A DNA stretch of 64,000 nucleotides, taken from positions 1 to 64,000 of the forward strand of contig JBMYSW010000005.1 of the NCBI GenBank assembly GCA_049603715.1, written 5' to 3'. The notes under the pieces were generated by a model. It was given only the letters and a program-made list of their open reading frames with translations, did no database searches and was not told the DNA's origin. Numbering within the stretch: the stretch's first letter is position 1; each line of letters opens with the position of its first letter. Source of the DNA: Pontibacterium sp049603715 (GTDB lineage: Bacteria; Pseudomonadota; Gammaproteobacteria; Pseudomonadales; Balneatricaceae). Positions 56,158 to 64,000 of the stretch are shown one piece after another. Position numbers and translations under genes: made by a program.

Positions 56158-58383
56158 TTACTTAAGTGTAAAAGTACCCACAAGGCGCTTAAGGGACTCA
56201 GCCAACTTGGCCAACTCTTCACTTGAGCCACTAATACGGCTCACCGCATTGCCCGCATCTTGAGCCATCATATTTAGCTCATCGATATTTTGGCTGATAC
56301 CCGTGGCCACCGCACTTTGCTCTTCAACCGCCGCAGACACTTGCGCCGTCATATCCGCAATAACCTCAACCGACTGCACAGCCTCTTGAAGATTTTCAGT
56401 AGTCGCCGAGGCATTTGCCGAAACTTGCTTCGCTTGTTTGGCACTTCGCTGCATAACCTCAGCAGCCTCAGTAGAAGCTTTTTGCAAATCCGAAATCATG
56501 GTCGCGATATCGGCTGTCGCTTTTTGCGTATTTTGCGATAGTCCACGAACCTCGTCAGCCACTACCGCGAAACCTCTACCATGCTCACCTGCGCGCGCCG
56601 CTTCAATAGCGGCATTAAGCGCCAATAAGTTGGTTTGCTCAGCAATACGCTCAATCACACTCAAAATACCGGATATCTCTGTGGCTGAGCGCTGCAGAGT
56701 TTCGATCTTATCGTTAGTCGTTAAAATAGCCTGCGACATGTAACCCACATCTTCGGCCGAGGCCAGTACCTCTTGTACACTCTTCTGTACCTGATCACGA
56801 GCACGGCTTGAAGCTTCTGCTGCCATCACCGTACTGCGACCCACATCATTTACCGTCTCCGACATCTGACTCATCGCCACTGCCACCTGTTCAATACTGG
56901 TGTTTTGGTTTCGAATCATATCCGTACGCTGGTTCATCAGGCTCGTTAACGTTGAGGCGGCATCCGCCTGCTGGTCAGATGCATGACGAATACGCCCAAC
57001 AACGCGCAACAGCCCTGCGTTCATATCCGACATGGCCTTATACACACCCGACTCATCACCGGTGGTGGTAAAGTCGAGGGTGAGGTCGCCTTTTGAAATA
57101 GCCGTCGCAATGCGTTCCATCTCTTCTGGCTCACCGCCTAGTGGGCGGTATATACGCGCCGCTACGGCCAAGGCCGCTATCGCCACGCCAATAAAGCCAA
57201 TCAACATAATTACGGCGATGCTCATGTGTAATTCATCAACAAGGGCCAAGGCCTCATCCACGCCGTAATCTGCCACAATCGCCCACTGTAAGCCCGCGAT
57301 AGAAAAGGGCGCATAAGCGCTAAACACAGGCTGACCTAAGTAGTTCTCAAACTGGCCGCTACCCGATTCGCCTTTAAGGCCAGCTCGCGCCGCAGTTGTT
57401 AATACATCAAGGTTCTGACCAAAAGAGCCAGAGACACTGTAGTCGGGGTTAATGGGTGAGTCAGAGCGCATTCGACCGTCAGCACCCACAAGGTAAGCTT
57501 CGCCCGTATCGCCAAGGCCAGCGCGTTCTTTCATTATGTTGTTAAACGCATCCAGCGGAAACTGAGCTACCAACACACCTATGATGTCGACACCGTTAAC
57601 AATAGGTGTGGACAAGAAGCCCGCAGGTGCATCGTAAGACGGCATATAAGGGTCAAAATCAATGAGCGCAGCTGGCGCATTGGCTGGGTGGGTTAAGCCA
57701 GCTTTAAAAGCTTTGGCCAAACCACTGTTCGCAAAAGGACCATTGCGTAGCGACGTGGCATAGTCCACTTCTTTAAACACCGAATACACCACTCGCCCTT
57801 GGAGATCGACAAGGAAAATATCGTAAAACCCAAAGCGCTCTAAAAACTCTTTTAGGTAAGGGTGAACCTGTTCGTGCGCTTGATCATAAACACTGCCCTC
57901 TGGGCCACTGATCAGATTACTTTTTTCGCCAACCGGGTGAGTGTTATTTGCGATGTAGGTGAGTTGCAAGCTCGCAGCCACAGGCGAGAGATCACCAACC
58001 ACACGTGACGGTGCGCCCGATGCACGCGCTTGACTAAACTTAGGTAAAAAATGCTGTGCGTAATACCGCTGCTGTAGCTGTCGCTTGGCGGCTGCAAGAT
58101 CAAAGCCCTGTAACTCGCTTTCGTAACGCGCAAACGCTTGGTTAATTTGCTCGGCCCCTTCCACTACAAAAGGGCTGTGGGCCAAGGTAGTCACTTGCCC
58201 CTGAATCGTATCGACATAACGACTAACCGCGTTTGCCTTTGATTCGCGCAGTGCTTCAAGTTTACCTACGGTGGCTTTTTCGATGGCTCCATCGGCTAGA
58301 TACACCGATGGTATTGCGATGAATGTTGCCGGCAATAGACCCACCAACAACAAAATAAGTAACAAGCGATACTTCAACTTCAT
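56158..58383 (-). CDS. Methyl-accepting chemotaxis protein with double Cache-type sensor
   Basis: 741 residues from the ATG at 58383 (KLKYRLLLILLLVGLLPA), GAGG nine bases upstream; the longer frame lacks support. A membrane segment near residues 5-30, a long periplasmic region with dCache features (FYDIFLVDLQGRVVYSV, LGDTGEAYLVGADGRMRSD), a second membrane segment near 385-410, HAMP, and a coiled-coil signalling domain whose tip contains GRGFAVVADEVRGLSQNT. Ligand unknown. Stands alone, so it probably feeds a chemotaxis system encoded elsewhere. Confidence 0.92.
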   Translation of the reverse strand: MKLKYRLLLILLLVGLLPATFIAIPSVYLADGAIEKATVGKLEALRESKANAVSRYVDTIQGQVTTLAHSPFVVEGAEQINQAFARYESELQGFDLAAAKRQLQQRYYAQHFLPKFSQARASGAPSRVVGDLSPVAASLQLTYIANNTHPVGEKSNLISGPEGSVYDQAHEQVHPYLKEFLERFGFYDIFLVDLQGRVVYSVFKEVDYATSLRNGPFANSGLAKAFKAGLTHPANAPAALIDFDPYMPSYDAPAGFLSTPIVNGVDIIGVLVAQFPLDAFNNIMKERAGLGDTGEAYLVGADGRMRSDSPINPDYSVSGSFGQNLDVLTTAARAGLKGESGSGQFENYLGQPVFSAYAPFSIAGLQWAIVADYGVDEALALVDELHMSIAVIMLIGFIGVAIAALAVAARIYRPLGGEPEEMERIATAISKGDLTLDFTTTGDESGVYKAMSDMNAGLLRVVGRIRHASDQQADAASTLTSLMNQRTDMIRNQNTSIEQVAVAMSQMSETVNDVGRSTVMAAEASSRARDQVQKSVQEVLASAEDVGYMSQAILTTNDKIETLQRSATEISGILSVIERIAEQTNLLALNAAIEAARAGEHGRGFAVVADEVRGLSQNTQKATADIATMISDLQKASTEAAEVMQRSAKQAKQVSANASATTENLQEAVQSVEVIADMTAQVSAAVEEQSAVATGISQNIDELNMMAQDAGNAVSRISGSSEELAKLAESLKRLVGTFTLK

Positions 58384-58656
58384 TGATACCCGCCTCACTT
58401 TGCAGCTCAATTGCACAAGGAACCTTGACCATTGGCCCTTGTATCCCAGATTCCTGTCAGGGAGCTGCATGCCAACCACGTAAAAGGCCAGCAATAAAGA
58501 GGAGGGTGTCGCGTATGCTTAGAGAATCCTTCCGTCAATAAGATTGTTAGATGACACAACCTTGGAGGGCGCTAAGCCGTCTCACATCATTAACATACAG
58601 CACTTAATATGTAAGCCTAGTCCACCTTTTATTGAATGCGAGAATTTTTCTTAGAT

Positions 58657-60009
58657 TTATTCCAAAGTATGAGTTTTTAAACTTTGCTCAAATAACCGCT
58701 TCACATCCACCTTAGCCTTTAGCTTGGCGGCCATGAGGTAGAGCCCCGCCATTTTGCGGTGTAAAAACAGCACATCAATTGGAGGCGAGTGCCAGTTATC
58801 TGCATTTAAACGGGCCGATATCGCTTTGTTGCGAATCATTTGTGGTAGATGGGCTTGGCCAAAGTCATAGGCGCCCTCGTGACGCAAAGGCTCCGCTGCC
58901 AACATAAAGACCTCGGCCACCAAGCGCTTGTGCTCATCATCTGTGCTCTTTTCGGTATAGGACGAAAAGAAGCCCAATTGCTCTAATGCCGCCAGCAAAG
59001 GTTCATGCTGCTGGTCACGCGCAGCGACAAGCGCCGCAGTATAGTCGGCCACAAAGTTAGGCTCGAAGCAGCGCAGCGCACCAAAATCTAAAAGCACTAG
59101 CTGGCCTGTTTGACTATCAAACTGAAAGTTGCCCAAGTTAGGGTCGGTTTGCACCGCATGCATTTGCCAAAACTCACAAAAGAACAAGCGAAACACTAAG
59201 GTCATTAGTTCATCTGCCGCGGCCTGCCCTTGGTCCAGCACTTTATCGAGTGGACTGCCTTGTACATAGGACATCGCCAAAATCTGATCGCTAGATAGGT
59301 CTTCAAACACCTTAGGCAAACGCACCTGATCAGCAGCGCTGAAGTGCTGATTTAACAAATCTCGGTAAAGCGTTAAATGTGCCGCCTCTTGCCGGTAATC
59401 GGCTTCTTTATGTAACTGTTGTTTGGCTTCGCTAACCAAGGCATCAAAGGCCTCGCCCGACGGTACCATCCGGCTCATTCGCAACAAGCCAACAAGGTTA
59501 TCGATATCCGAATCGATGCTGGGCTTGACGCCGGGGTACTGCACTTTAATCGCCATATCACCATAGCGATGGTGGCGACCGCGATGCACCTGACCAATTG
59601 AGGCCGCAGCCACAGGGTCAAACGAAAACTGCTGCCAAGGAGTTTGCCAATCAGCGCCCCAATCACGCTCCAGCTGCTCAATCAATTGCGTCGCTGGCAT
59701 CGCATAGGCCTGCGACTGTAGGCTTGCCAGCACATTAGCCCACTCAGGCGGTAATAAGGCACCCGAATCCATAGATAACATTTGCCCCATTTTCATGGCG
59801 GCACCGCGTAGCGTCGACAATTGCTGGGTTAACCCTTGGGCGTGCTTAGGCTGCAGTAAAAGGTCCGATAACTCTGGTCGCTCGCCCGACAACAGCTTTT
59901 TGGAGCCGTCGACCACCATACTGGTGGCTACTTTACCCGCAAACCCCGCTAAACCGGTTAAGCGCGCGGCACGCCCCTTAGGCACCGCTTTTTGTTTACG
60001 AATGAACAT
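58657..60009 (-). CDS. ABC1/AarF/UbiB-like atypical kinase
   Basis: 450 residues, shorter than UbiB because the C-terminal membrane helices are not evident. KMGQMLSMDSGALLPPEW near residue 73 is the KxGQ motif, AAASIGQVHRG near 133 the Ala-rich nucleotide loop, IKVQYPGV near 153 holds the ATP-binding Lys, and LVLLDFGALR near 300 is the DFG-type metal site. Family members support quinone synthesis or lipid homeostasis; no ubiquinone gene lies nearby, so the role is open. Confidence 0.88.
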   Translation of the reverse strand: MFIRKQKAVPKGRAARLTGLAGFAGKVATSMVVDGSKKLLSGERPELSDLLLQPKHAQGLTQQLSTLRGAAMKMGQMLSMDSGALLPPEWANVLASLQSQAYAMPATQLIEQLERDWGADWQTPWQQFSFDPVAAASIGQVHRGRHHRYGDMAIKVQYPGVKPSIDSDIDNLVGLLRMSRMVPSGEAFDALVSEAKQQLHKEADYRQEAAHLTLYRDLLNQHFSAADQVRLPKVFEDLSSDQILAMSYVQGSPLDKVLDQGQAAADELMTLVFRLFFCEFWQMHAVQTDPNLGNFQFDSQTGQLVLLDFGALRCFEPNFVADYTAALVAARDQQHEPLLAALEQLGFFSSYTEKSTDDEHKRLVAEVFMLAAEPLRHEGAYDFGQAHLPQMIRNKAISARLNADNWHSPPIDVLFLHRKMAGLYLMAAKLKAKVDVKRLFEQSLKTHTLE

Positions 60010-60130
60010 AACAACTCAAACCTCAATAACTACTTCTAAACACAGACTTTATCTACAAAAGGCGATAGCATGGAGCTTCACCCCGTTTTGTACGTCGCTT
60101 TTGGCGGCCAGATCAAATAGTGCGAGCCAG

Positions 60131-60745
60131 ATGTTAACTCTTCCCCTACCGCCTCTCCCTCTTAGCGCGAGCTTTCCAGCCAAAATGATCCTCGTTGACT
60201 GCGAAGCGACCGGCGGAGAAAAGCACGCCGACATCACCGAGCTGGCACTGATTGTAGTAGAGCACGGGCAGGTGACGCACCACTGGCAAAGCCTCATTAA
60301 ACCAAACACCAGTATATCGCCTTATGTTGAGCGCCTCACAGGCATCACCAACGACATGGTCGCAAGCGCACCCAGCTTTGCTCAGCAAGTCTCCGTGCTA
60401 CAACCTCACTTTGCCAATGCCGTAATGGTGGCTCATAACGCACGTGTCGACTTACGACTGCTTAAGCGCGCCTTTCATCAAGCGCAGCTGCCGTTTAAAG
60501 GCAAAAGCCTTTGCAGCCACCAGCTCGCCAAGCAGTTCTTCCCCGACCAAGATGCCTTAGGCATTAAGGCTTTAATTGAACAGCTCGATCTACCCGTTAC
60601 TGAGCATCACCGTGCCATGGTAGATACCGAAGTGATTTTGCACCTTTTAGCTCATATCACGGCAAACCACCCTAGCGCGGCCATCAAAAAAACCTGCAAA
60701 GGGCTGATAAAACCTTATAACTTTCCACTGCCTGCTCCCGAATAA
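60131..60745 (+). CDS. DEDDh-type 3'-5' exonuclease
   Basis: 204 residues from the ATG at 60131; an ATG at 60185 (MILVDCEATGG) is an equally possible start and neither has a good ribosome binding site. Exo I LVDCEATGG, Exo II VMVAHNARVDLRLL and Exo III HHRAMVDTEVI carry all acidic residues and the His of DnaQ-like nucleases. It may proofread or trim DNA or RNA. Divergent from the ABC1 kinase gene. Confidence 0.85.
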   Translation: MLTLPLPPLPLSASFPAKMILVDCEATGGEKHADITELALIVVEHGQVTHHWQSLIKPNTSISPYVERLTGITNDMVASAPSFAQQVSVLQPHFANAVMVAHNARVDLRLLKRAFHQAQLPFKGKSLCSHQLAKQFFPDQDALGIKALIEQLDLPVTEHHRAMVDTEVILHLLAHITANHPSAAIKKTCKGLIKPYNFPLPAPE

Positions 60746-60860
60746 ACTTCATCTTTGGCGACATCGGCGATGCTCTAGACCCTTGCTTTAGACGTAATGG
60801 TTTTAGACTTAACGATTTTAAAAACTTGACGTGAACCCAGCCTGATAAGCCGAGCACCTA

Positions 60861-61133
60861 ATGACCGCAAAAGACACCCTTGCCTTGCCATTAACCAGCG
60901 AAGATCTATCGCGCATTGTAGAAATGGCTTGGGAAGACCGAACGCCCTTTGAAGCCATCGAAAACCTATACGGAATTAAAGAACCACAGGTACGCATTTT
61001 AATGCGCAAGCACATGAAGGCATCGTCGTTTCGTATGTGGCGTAAGCGAGTGAGCGGTCGCAAGACTAAACACCTACAGCAACGCCCCGAAGGCATTCTT
61101 CGCGCTTACGCGCCAGGGCAATATAAACGCTAA
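60861..61133 (+). CDS. DUF2805 (TIGR03643) family protein
   Basis: 90 residues, no membrane segment. DLSRIVEMAWEDRTPFEAIE, RILMRKHMKASSFRMWRKR and GRKTKHLQQR match the small DUF2805 family throughout. The segment near residues 27-50 could form a helix-turn-helix-like pair, and the protein is basic, which suggests nucleic-acid contact; function is unknown. It follows the exonuclease gene by 115 nt. Confidence 0.85.
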   Translation: MTAKDTLALPLTSEDLSRIVEMAWEDRTPFEAIENLYGIKEPQVRILMRKHMKASSFRMWRKRVSGRKTKHLQQRPEGILRAYAPGQYKR

Positions 61134-61219
61134 CCGCCACGCCTGTAAGCTATCTCCTGACTCTTCCCTGCTTTTTTCTAGCTCTTTCTACCCTAACGCT
61201 AAGCATCAACCAGCCCCTA

Positions 61220-61250
61220 TTGACCTTTGGGTTACCCAAAGGTTTAAACT
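61220..61250 (+). promoter_or_regulatory. MerR-type metal-responsive promoter with dyad operator
   Basis: -35 TTGACC (61220-61225) and -10 TAAACT (61245-61250) are 19 nt apart, the long spacer that MerR regulators untwist on metal binding. Within the spacer ACCTTTGGG (61223-61231) and CCCAAAGGT (61235-61243) form a perfect 9-3-9 dyad. Expected target: the regulator itself and the ATPase behind it. Confidence 0.88.
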
Positions 61251-61309
61251 GATCTTAATAGCCAACTCACACGGCTTATTTTATTGGTGACTCAAGGGAG
61301 ATTGGTTGC

Positions 61310-61813
61310 ATGACAAACCCTACACATACCCAAGCAATGAAAGTGGGCGAACTGGCAAAAGCTGCCGATGTCTCGGCCGAAACCGTGCGCCACTACACTC
61401 GCCTTGGGCTGATTAACAGCCACCAAGACCCAATTAACGGTTATCACTTTTATAACCAACAAGCGCTTAAGCATCTGCAATTTATTCGCCAAGCCCAAAC
61501 CTTAGGCTTTAGCCTCAATGATATTCAAAACATTATCGACCAAGCACGCCATGGCGACTCACCCTGCCCTACGGTGCGCGACCTGCTAGAACAGCAGGTA
61601 TCCAAAACCAAAGCCAAAATTGCGGTACTGCAGGCCCATTTGCAAAAGATAGAAGCGGCCCTCAGCACATGGCAGGCCATGCCAGACGGCGTACCCAATG
61701 GCGACTCCATTTGCTGCTTAATTGAAGAATGGGAAGACGTTAACGAGCAAACTCAAAGCCACACAAGTGCAAAGCAACCTACATCCAATGGTCACTGTTG
61801 TGGCAAGCAGTAA
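61310..61813 (+). CDS. MerR-family heavy-metal-responsive regulator
   Basis: 167 residues from the ATG at 61310, preceded by AAGGGAGA; an internal ATG (residue 10) begins the conserved core KVGELAKAADVSAETVRHY, the winged helix. Dimerization helix follows near 90-120. Metal-site Cys: SPCPT (residue 86, equal to the Cys77/79 of ZntR, CadR and PbrR) and the pair ICC (135-136), plus a tail CC near 162. CueR-type copper sensors have Ser at the first site, so a divalent metal is suggested. Gap to the ATPase is 14 nt. Confidence 0.88.
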   Translation: MTNPTHTQAMKVGELAKAADVSAETVRHYTRLGLINSHQDPINGYHFYNQQALKHLQFIRQAQTLGFSLNDIQNIIDQARHGDSPCPTVRDLLEQQVSKTKAKIAVLQAHLQKIEAALSTWQAMPDGVPNGDSICCLIEEWEDVNEQTQSHTSAKQPTSNGHCCGKQ

Positions 61814-61827
61814 GTTAGGAGTGCGTT

Positions 61828-64000
61828 ATGAGCCAACAATACACACTTAATGTTAGCGGCATGTCATGCCAAGGCTGCGTTAACAAGGTACGTAAGCTAG
61901 TAAACGCACAAGACACTGATGCACAAATCACTGGCGAGCCAAAAGAAAACCGTCTTGAAGTACAAACCTCACTAGCACTTTCCGAGCTAGCCGATATCGT
62001 CAATGAAGCGGGCTTTGAATACGCGGGTGAATATACAGACAAGCCAACTACAGCCAGCACTCTGCACACCCTCAACGTCAGCGGTATGTCTTGCCAAGGT
62101 TGCGTTAATAAAGTCCGTAAGCTAGTTAACGCTCAAGACGAGCACGCCCAAGTCTCGGGCGAACCAAAAGCCAATCGCCTAGAAGTTGAGTCTCATCTCT
62201 CACTAGAAGCACTTTCTGACATTGTTGATGAAGCAGGCTTCGAATATTTAGGTGAATACAAAGCCGATGCCGACGAACAAACGATCGACGCCAAAGAGCA
62301 AGCCGACACAGCTTCTGAAGCTCATGTAGAAGATGCACCACTCGAAGCGCATCGCCAATTTGCAGTTACCGGCATTAGCTGTGCAGGCTGTGTAAACACC
62401 ATCGAAAAAGCACTCGCCGCCTCACCACAGGTGAGCTATGCCAAAGTAAACTTTGCCAACCACACGGCGCAAATTGAAGCTAGCCTCAGTGATGACGAGG
62501 TCATTGGCATTATTCGCGATGCAGGATACGGCGCACGAGCACTTGCCAGTGCCGACGAAGCAGACCAAAGCTTTACCCAAGAAACCGAAGCCAGCTACAA
62601 AGCTCACCTTAAACAAGCCGCACTGGCCTTAGGCTTGGGTGTGCCGTTAATGCTTTATGGCTTTTTGGGTGGCTCCATGCAGGTGGTTAGCACCAGCGAC
62701 CGCTTTGTCTGGCTAGCCGTTGGTTTGGCGACACTTGCGATTATGTTCTTTGCGGGTAAACACTTTTATGGCAACGCATGGCGAGCGCTTAAACACAAAA
62801 GCACCACCATGGATACCCTAGTGGCCCTCGGTACCGGTAGTGCATGGCTTTACTCCATGGTGGTTTTGGTCGCCCCAAGCTTACTGCCTGCCAGCGCCCA
62901 TCACTTATATTTTGAAGCCACGGCGATGATCATTGGTCTCATCGGCTTGGGTAAGGCCATTGAGCTAAAAGCACGACGCAGCACCCATCAGGCCATTGCG
63001 TCATTACTCAACCTCAGCCCTAAACAAGCCACCGTAAAGCGCAACGGTGAGTGGCAGTCGGTGACGGTGGAATCGGTGGTTTTGGGCGACACCCTATTGC
63101 TTAAGGCTGGCGAGTCTGTCTCTGTGGATGGCCAAGTATGCAGTGGCGAAAGCTACCTCGACGAAGCCTTACTCACGGGTGAAGCAACGCCCGTACACAA
63201 AGCCAAGGGGGATACTCTGTTTGCAGGTACCCTAAACCAAAACGGCACCTTGGAATATCAAGCAACGGCCTTAGGTAAAGACACTCAGCTGGCAAAAATC
63301 ATCGCTTTGGTGAGCCAAGCGCAAAACTCTAAACCAGCCATCGCCAGCTTTGCCGATCGCATCTCTGCCGTCTTTGTTCCGGCTGTTATCGCCCTTGCCC
63401 TTATTAACGCCGTTGTTTGGCTGCTATGGGGGCCAAGCCCAGCGGCCAGCTACGTATTAGCCACCAGCATCAGTATCTTAATTATCGCTTGCCCTTGTGC
63501 ACTGGGCTTAGCGACACCGATTTCGGTGATGATTGGTATGGGTAAAGCCGCCAAAGCGGGAGCGCTCATTAAGCAGGCCAACGCCCTAGAGCAGGCCAGT
63601 AAAATCGACACCGTTGTGCTCGATAAAACAGGCACCATCACTCAAGGCAAACCCGAGGTCACTCAAGCCGTGTGGCTAAACGACGCAGTAACTGAGCGAC
63701 AAGGGTTGGCTTGGGTTAAACAACTCGAAAGCCAAAGTAGCCACCCGCTTGCACAAGCACTGGTCGCCTATGTGGACAAGCAAAGCACAACGTCGTTGCC
63801 AGACAGGCTTGGCCAAATCGAGACACAACCCGGCTTGGGCATAGTGGCGACACTCAACCAGCAACCTATTGCACTGGGTAATGCCGCACTGGTTACAGCA
63901 CAAGGTGTATCTAACGAGCAGTTAGCCAACGCGCAAGCACGCCTAACCCCAGAAAGCCAAGCGGCGACGCTGATCTACCTTAGCCTTGGGCAACAGCTTT
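61828..64000 (+). CDS. P1B-type metal-transporting ATPase with three HMA domains (3' end outside window)
   Basis: 724 codons visible from the ATG at 61828 (AGGAG six bases upstream), open to the edge. Three N-terminal metal-binding domains: two near-duplicate ones with GMSCQGCVNKVRKL at Cys14/17 and Cys89/92, and a third with GISCAGC at Cys185/188. Then membrane segments, LLTGEATPV (actuator), ACPCALGLATP at residues 554-564 (metal path), phosphorylated Asp in DKTGT at 599, and SSHPLAQAL. CPC is common to Cu(I) and Zn/Cd pumps; the deciding helices 7 and 8 are outside the window. Likely induced with the merR gene. Confidence 0.92.
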   Translation, partial: MSQQYTLNVSGMSCQGCVNKVRKLVNAQDTDAQITGEPKENRLEVQTSLALSELADIVNEAGFEYAGEYTDKPTTASTLHTLNVSGMSCQGCVNKVRKLVNAQDEHAQVSGEPKANRLEVESHLSLEALSDIVDEAGFEYLGEYKADADEQTIDAKEQADTASEAHVEDAPLEAHRQFAVTGISCAGCVNTIEKALAASPQVSYAKVNFANHTAQIEASLSDDEVIGIIRDAGYGARALASADEADQSFTQETEASYKAHLKQAALALGLGVPLMLYGFLGGSMQVVSTSDRFVWLAVGLATLAIMFFAGKHFYGNAWRALKHKSTTMDTLVALGTGSAWLYSMVVLVAPSLLPASAHHLYFEATAMIIGLIGLGKAIELKARRSTHQAIASLLNLSPKQATVKRNGEWQSVTVESVVLGDTLLLKAGESVSVDGQVCSGESYLDEALLTGEATPVHKAKGDTLFAGTLNQNGTLEYQATALGKDTQLAKIIALVSQAQNSKPAIASFADRISAVFVPAVIALALINAVVWLLWGPSPAASYVLATSISILIIACPCALGLATPISVMIGMGKAAKAGALIKQANALEQASKIDTVVLDKTGTITQGKPEVTQAVWLNDAVTERQGLAWVKQLESQSSHPLAQALVAYVDKQSTTSLPDRLGQIETQPGLGIVATLNQQPIALGNAALVTAQGVSNEQLANAQARLTPESQAATLIYLSLGQQL

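Noticed and set aside
59795..60130. Long N-terminal extension of the DEDDh exonuclease
   Set aside because: It is antisense to the 5' part of the ABC1 kinase gene and has no conserved content.

Overview
The window looks like a chromosomal segment of a Gammaproteobacterium, most likely a marine member of the Pseudomonadales/Cellvibrionales side of the class. This rests on gene order (folA-birA-coaX-tRNAs-secE-nusG-rplKAJL-rpoBC-str-S10-spc-alpha, with uvrA/ssb beyond and lgt-TSUP-ptsP-rppH on the other flank) and on protein sequences such as the 407-residue EF-Tu; the exact genus cannot be read by eye. No gene-free stretch exceeds about 300 bases, and no rRNA or CRISPR array was seen.

Layout. 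1-6000: the start of an IS1182-type transposase cut by the left edge, then a minus-strand molybdenum-cofactor operon moaA-moaB-moeA-[acyltransferase]-moaC-moaD-[plsC-like]; moaE is not present. 6000-12350: accessory genes, namely sirB2, an rmlD-like reductase, a decayed TbpB-like lipoprotein fragment fused by a TAATG overlap to a Slam-type surface-lipoprotein translocon gene, an exostosin-type glycosyltransferase and a sodium:solute symporter. 12400-15900: ssb and uvrA, divergent. 16100-46500: about 30 kb of minus-strand gene-expression genes, complete for secE-nusG, L11/L1, L10/L7-L12, rpoB-rpoC, rpsL-rpsG-fusA-tuf, the S10, spc and alpha ribosomal operons. Several internal promoters, terminators and leaders are visible. 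46580-47160: five tRNA genes (Thr-Tyr-Gly-Thr-Trp in transcription order), with no tufB between the second Thr and Trp.

47300-56080: coaX, birA, folA (minus), thyA (plus), lgt, a TSUP permease, ptsP, rppH (minus) and a HAD phosphatase (plus). A 29-bp-arm palindrome between thyA and lgt appears to carry IS3/IS150-like ends. 56150-64000: a chemoreceptor, an ABC1/UbiB-like kinase, a DEDDh exonuclease, a DUF2805 protein, and a metal-resistance pair: a MerR-family regulator with a textbook 19-bp-spacer promoter followed by a CPC-type P1B ATPase with three metal-binding domains, cut by the right edge.

The most unusual items are the Slam gene with its broken neighbour substrate, the palindromic mini-element in the thyA/lgt terminator, the tandem hairpins inside the rplN-rplX gap, the duplicated HMA domains beside a divalent-metal-type MerR regulator, and the missing moaE and tufB genes.
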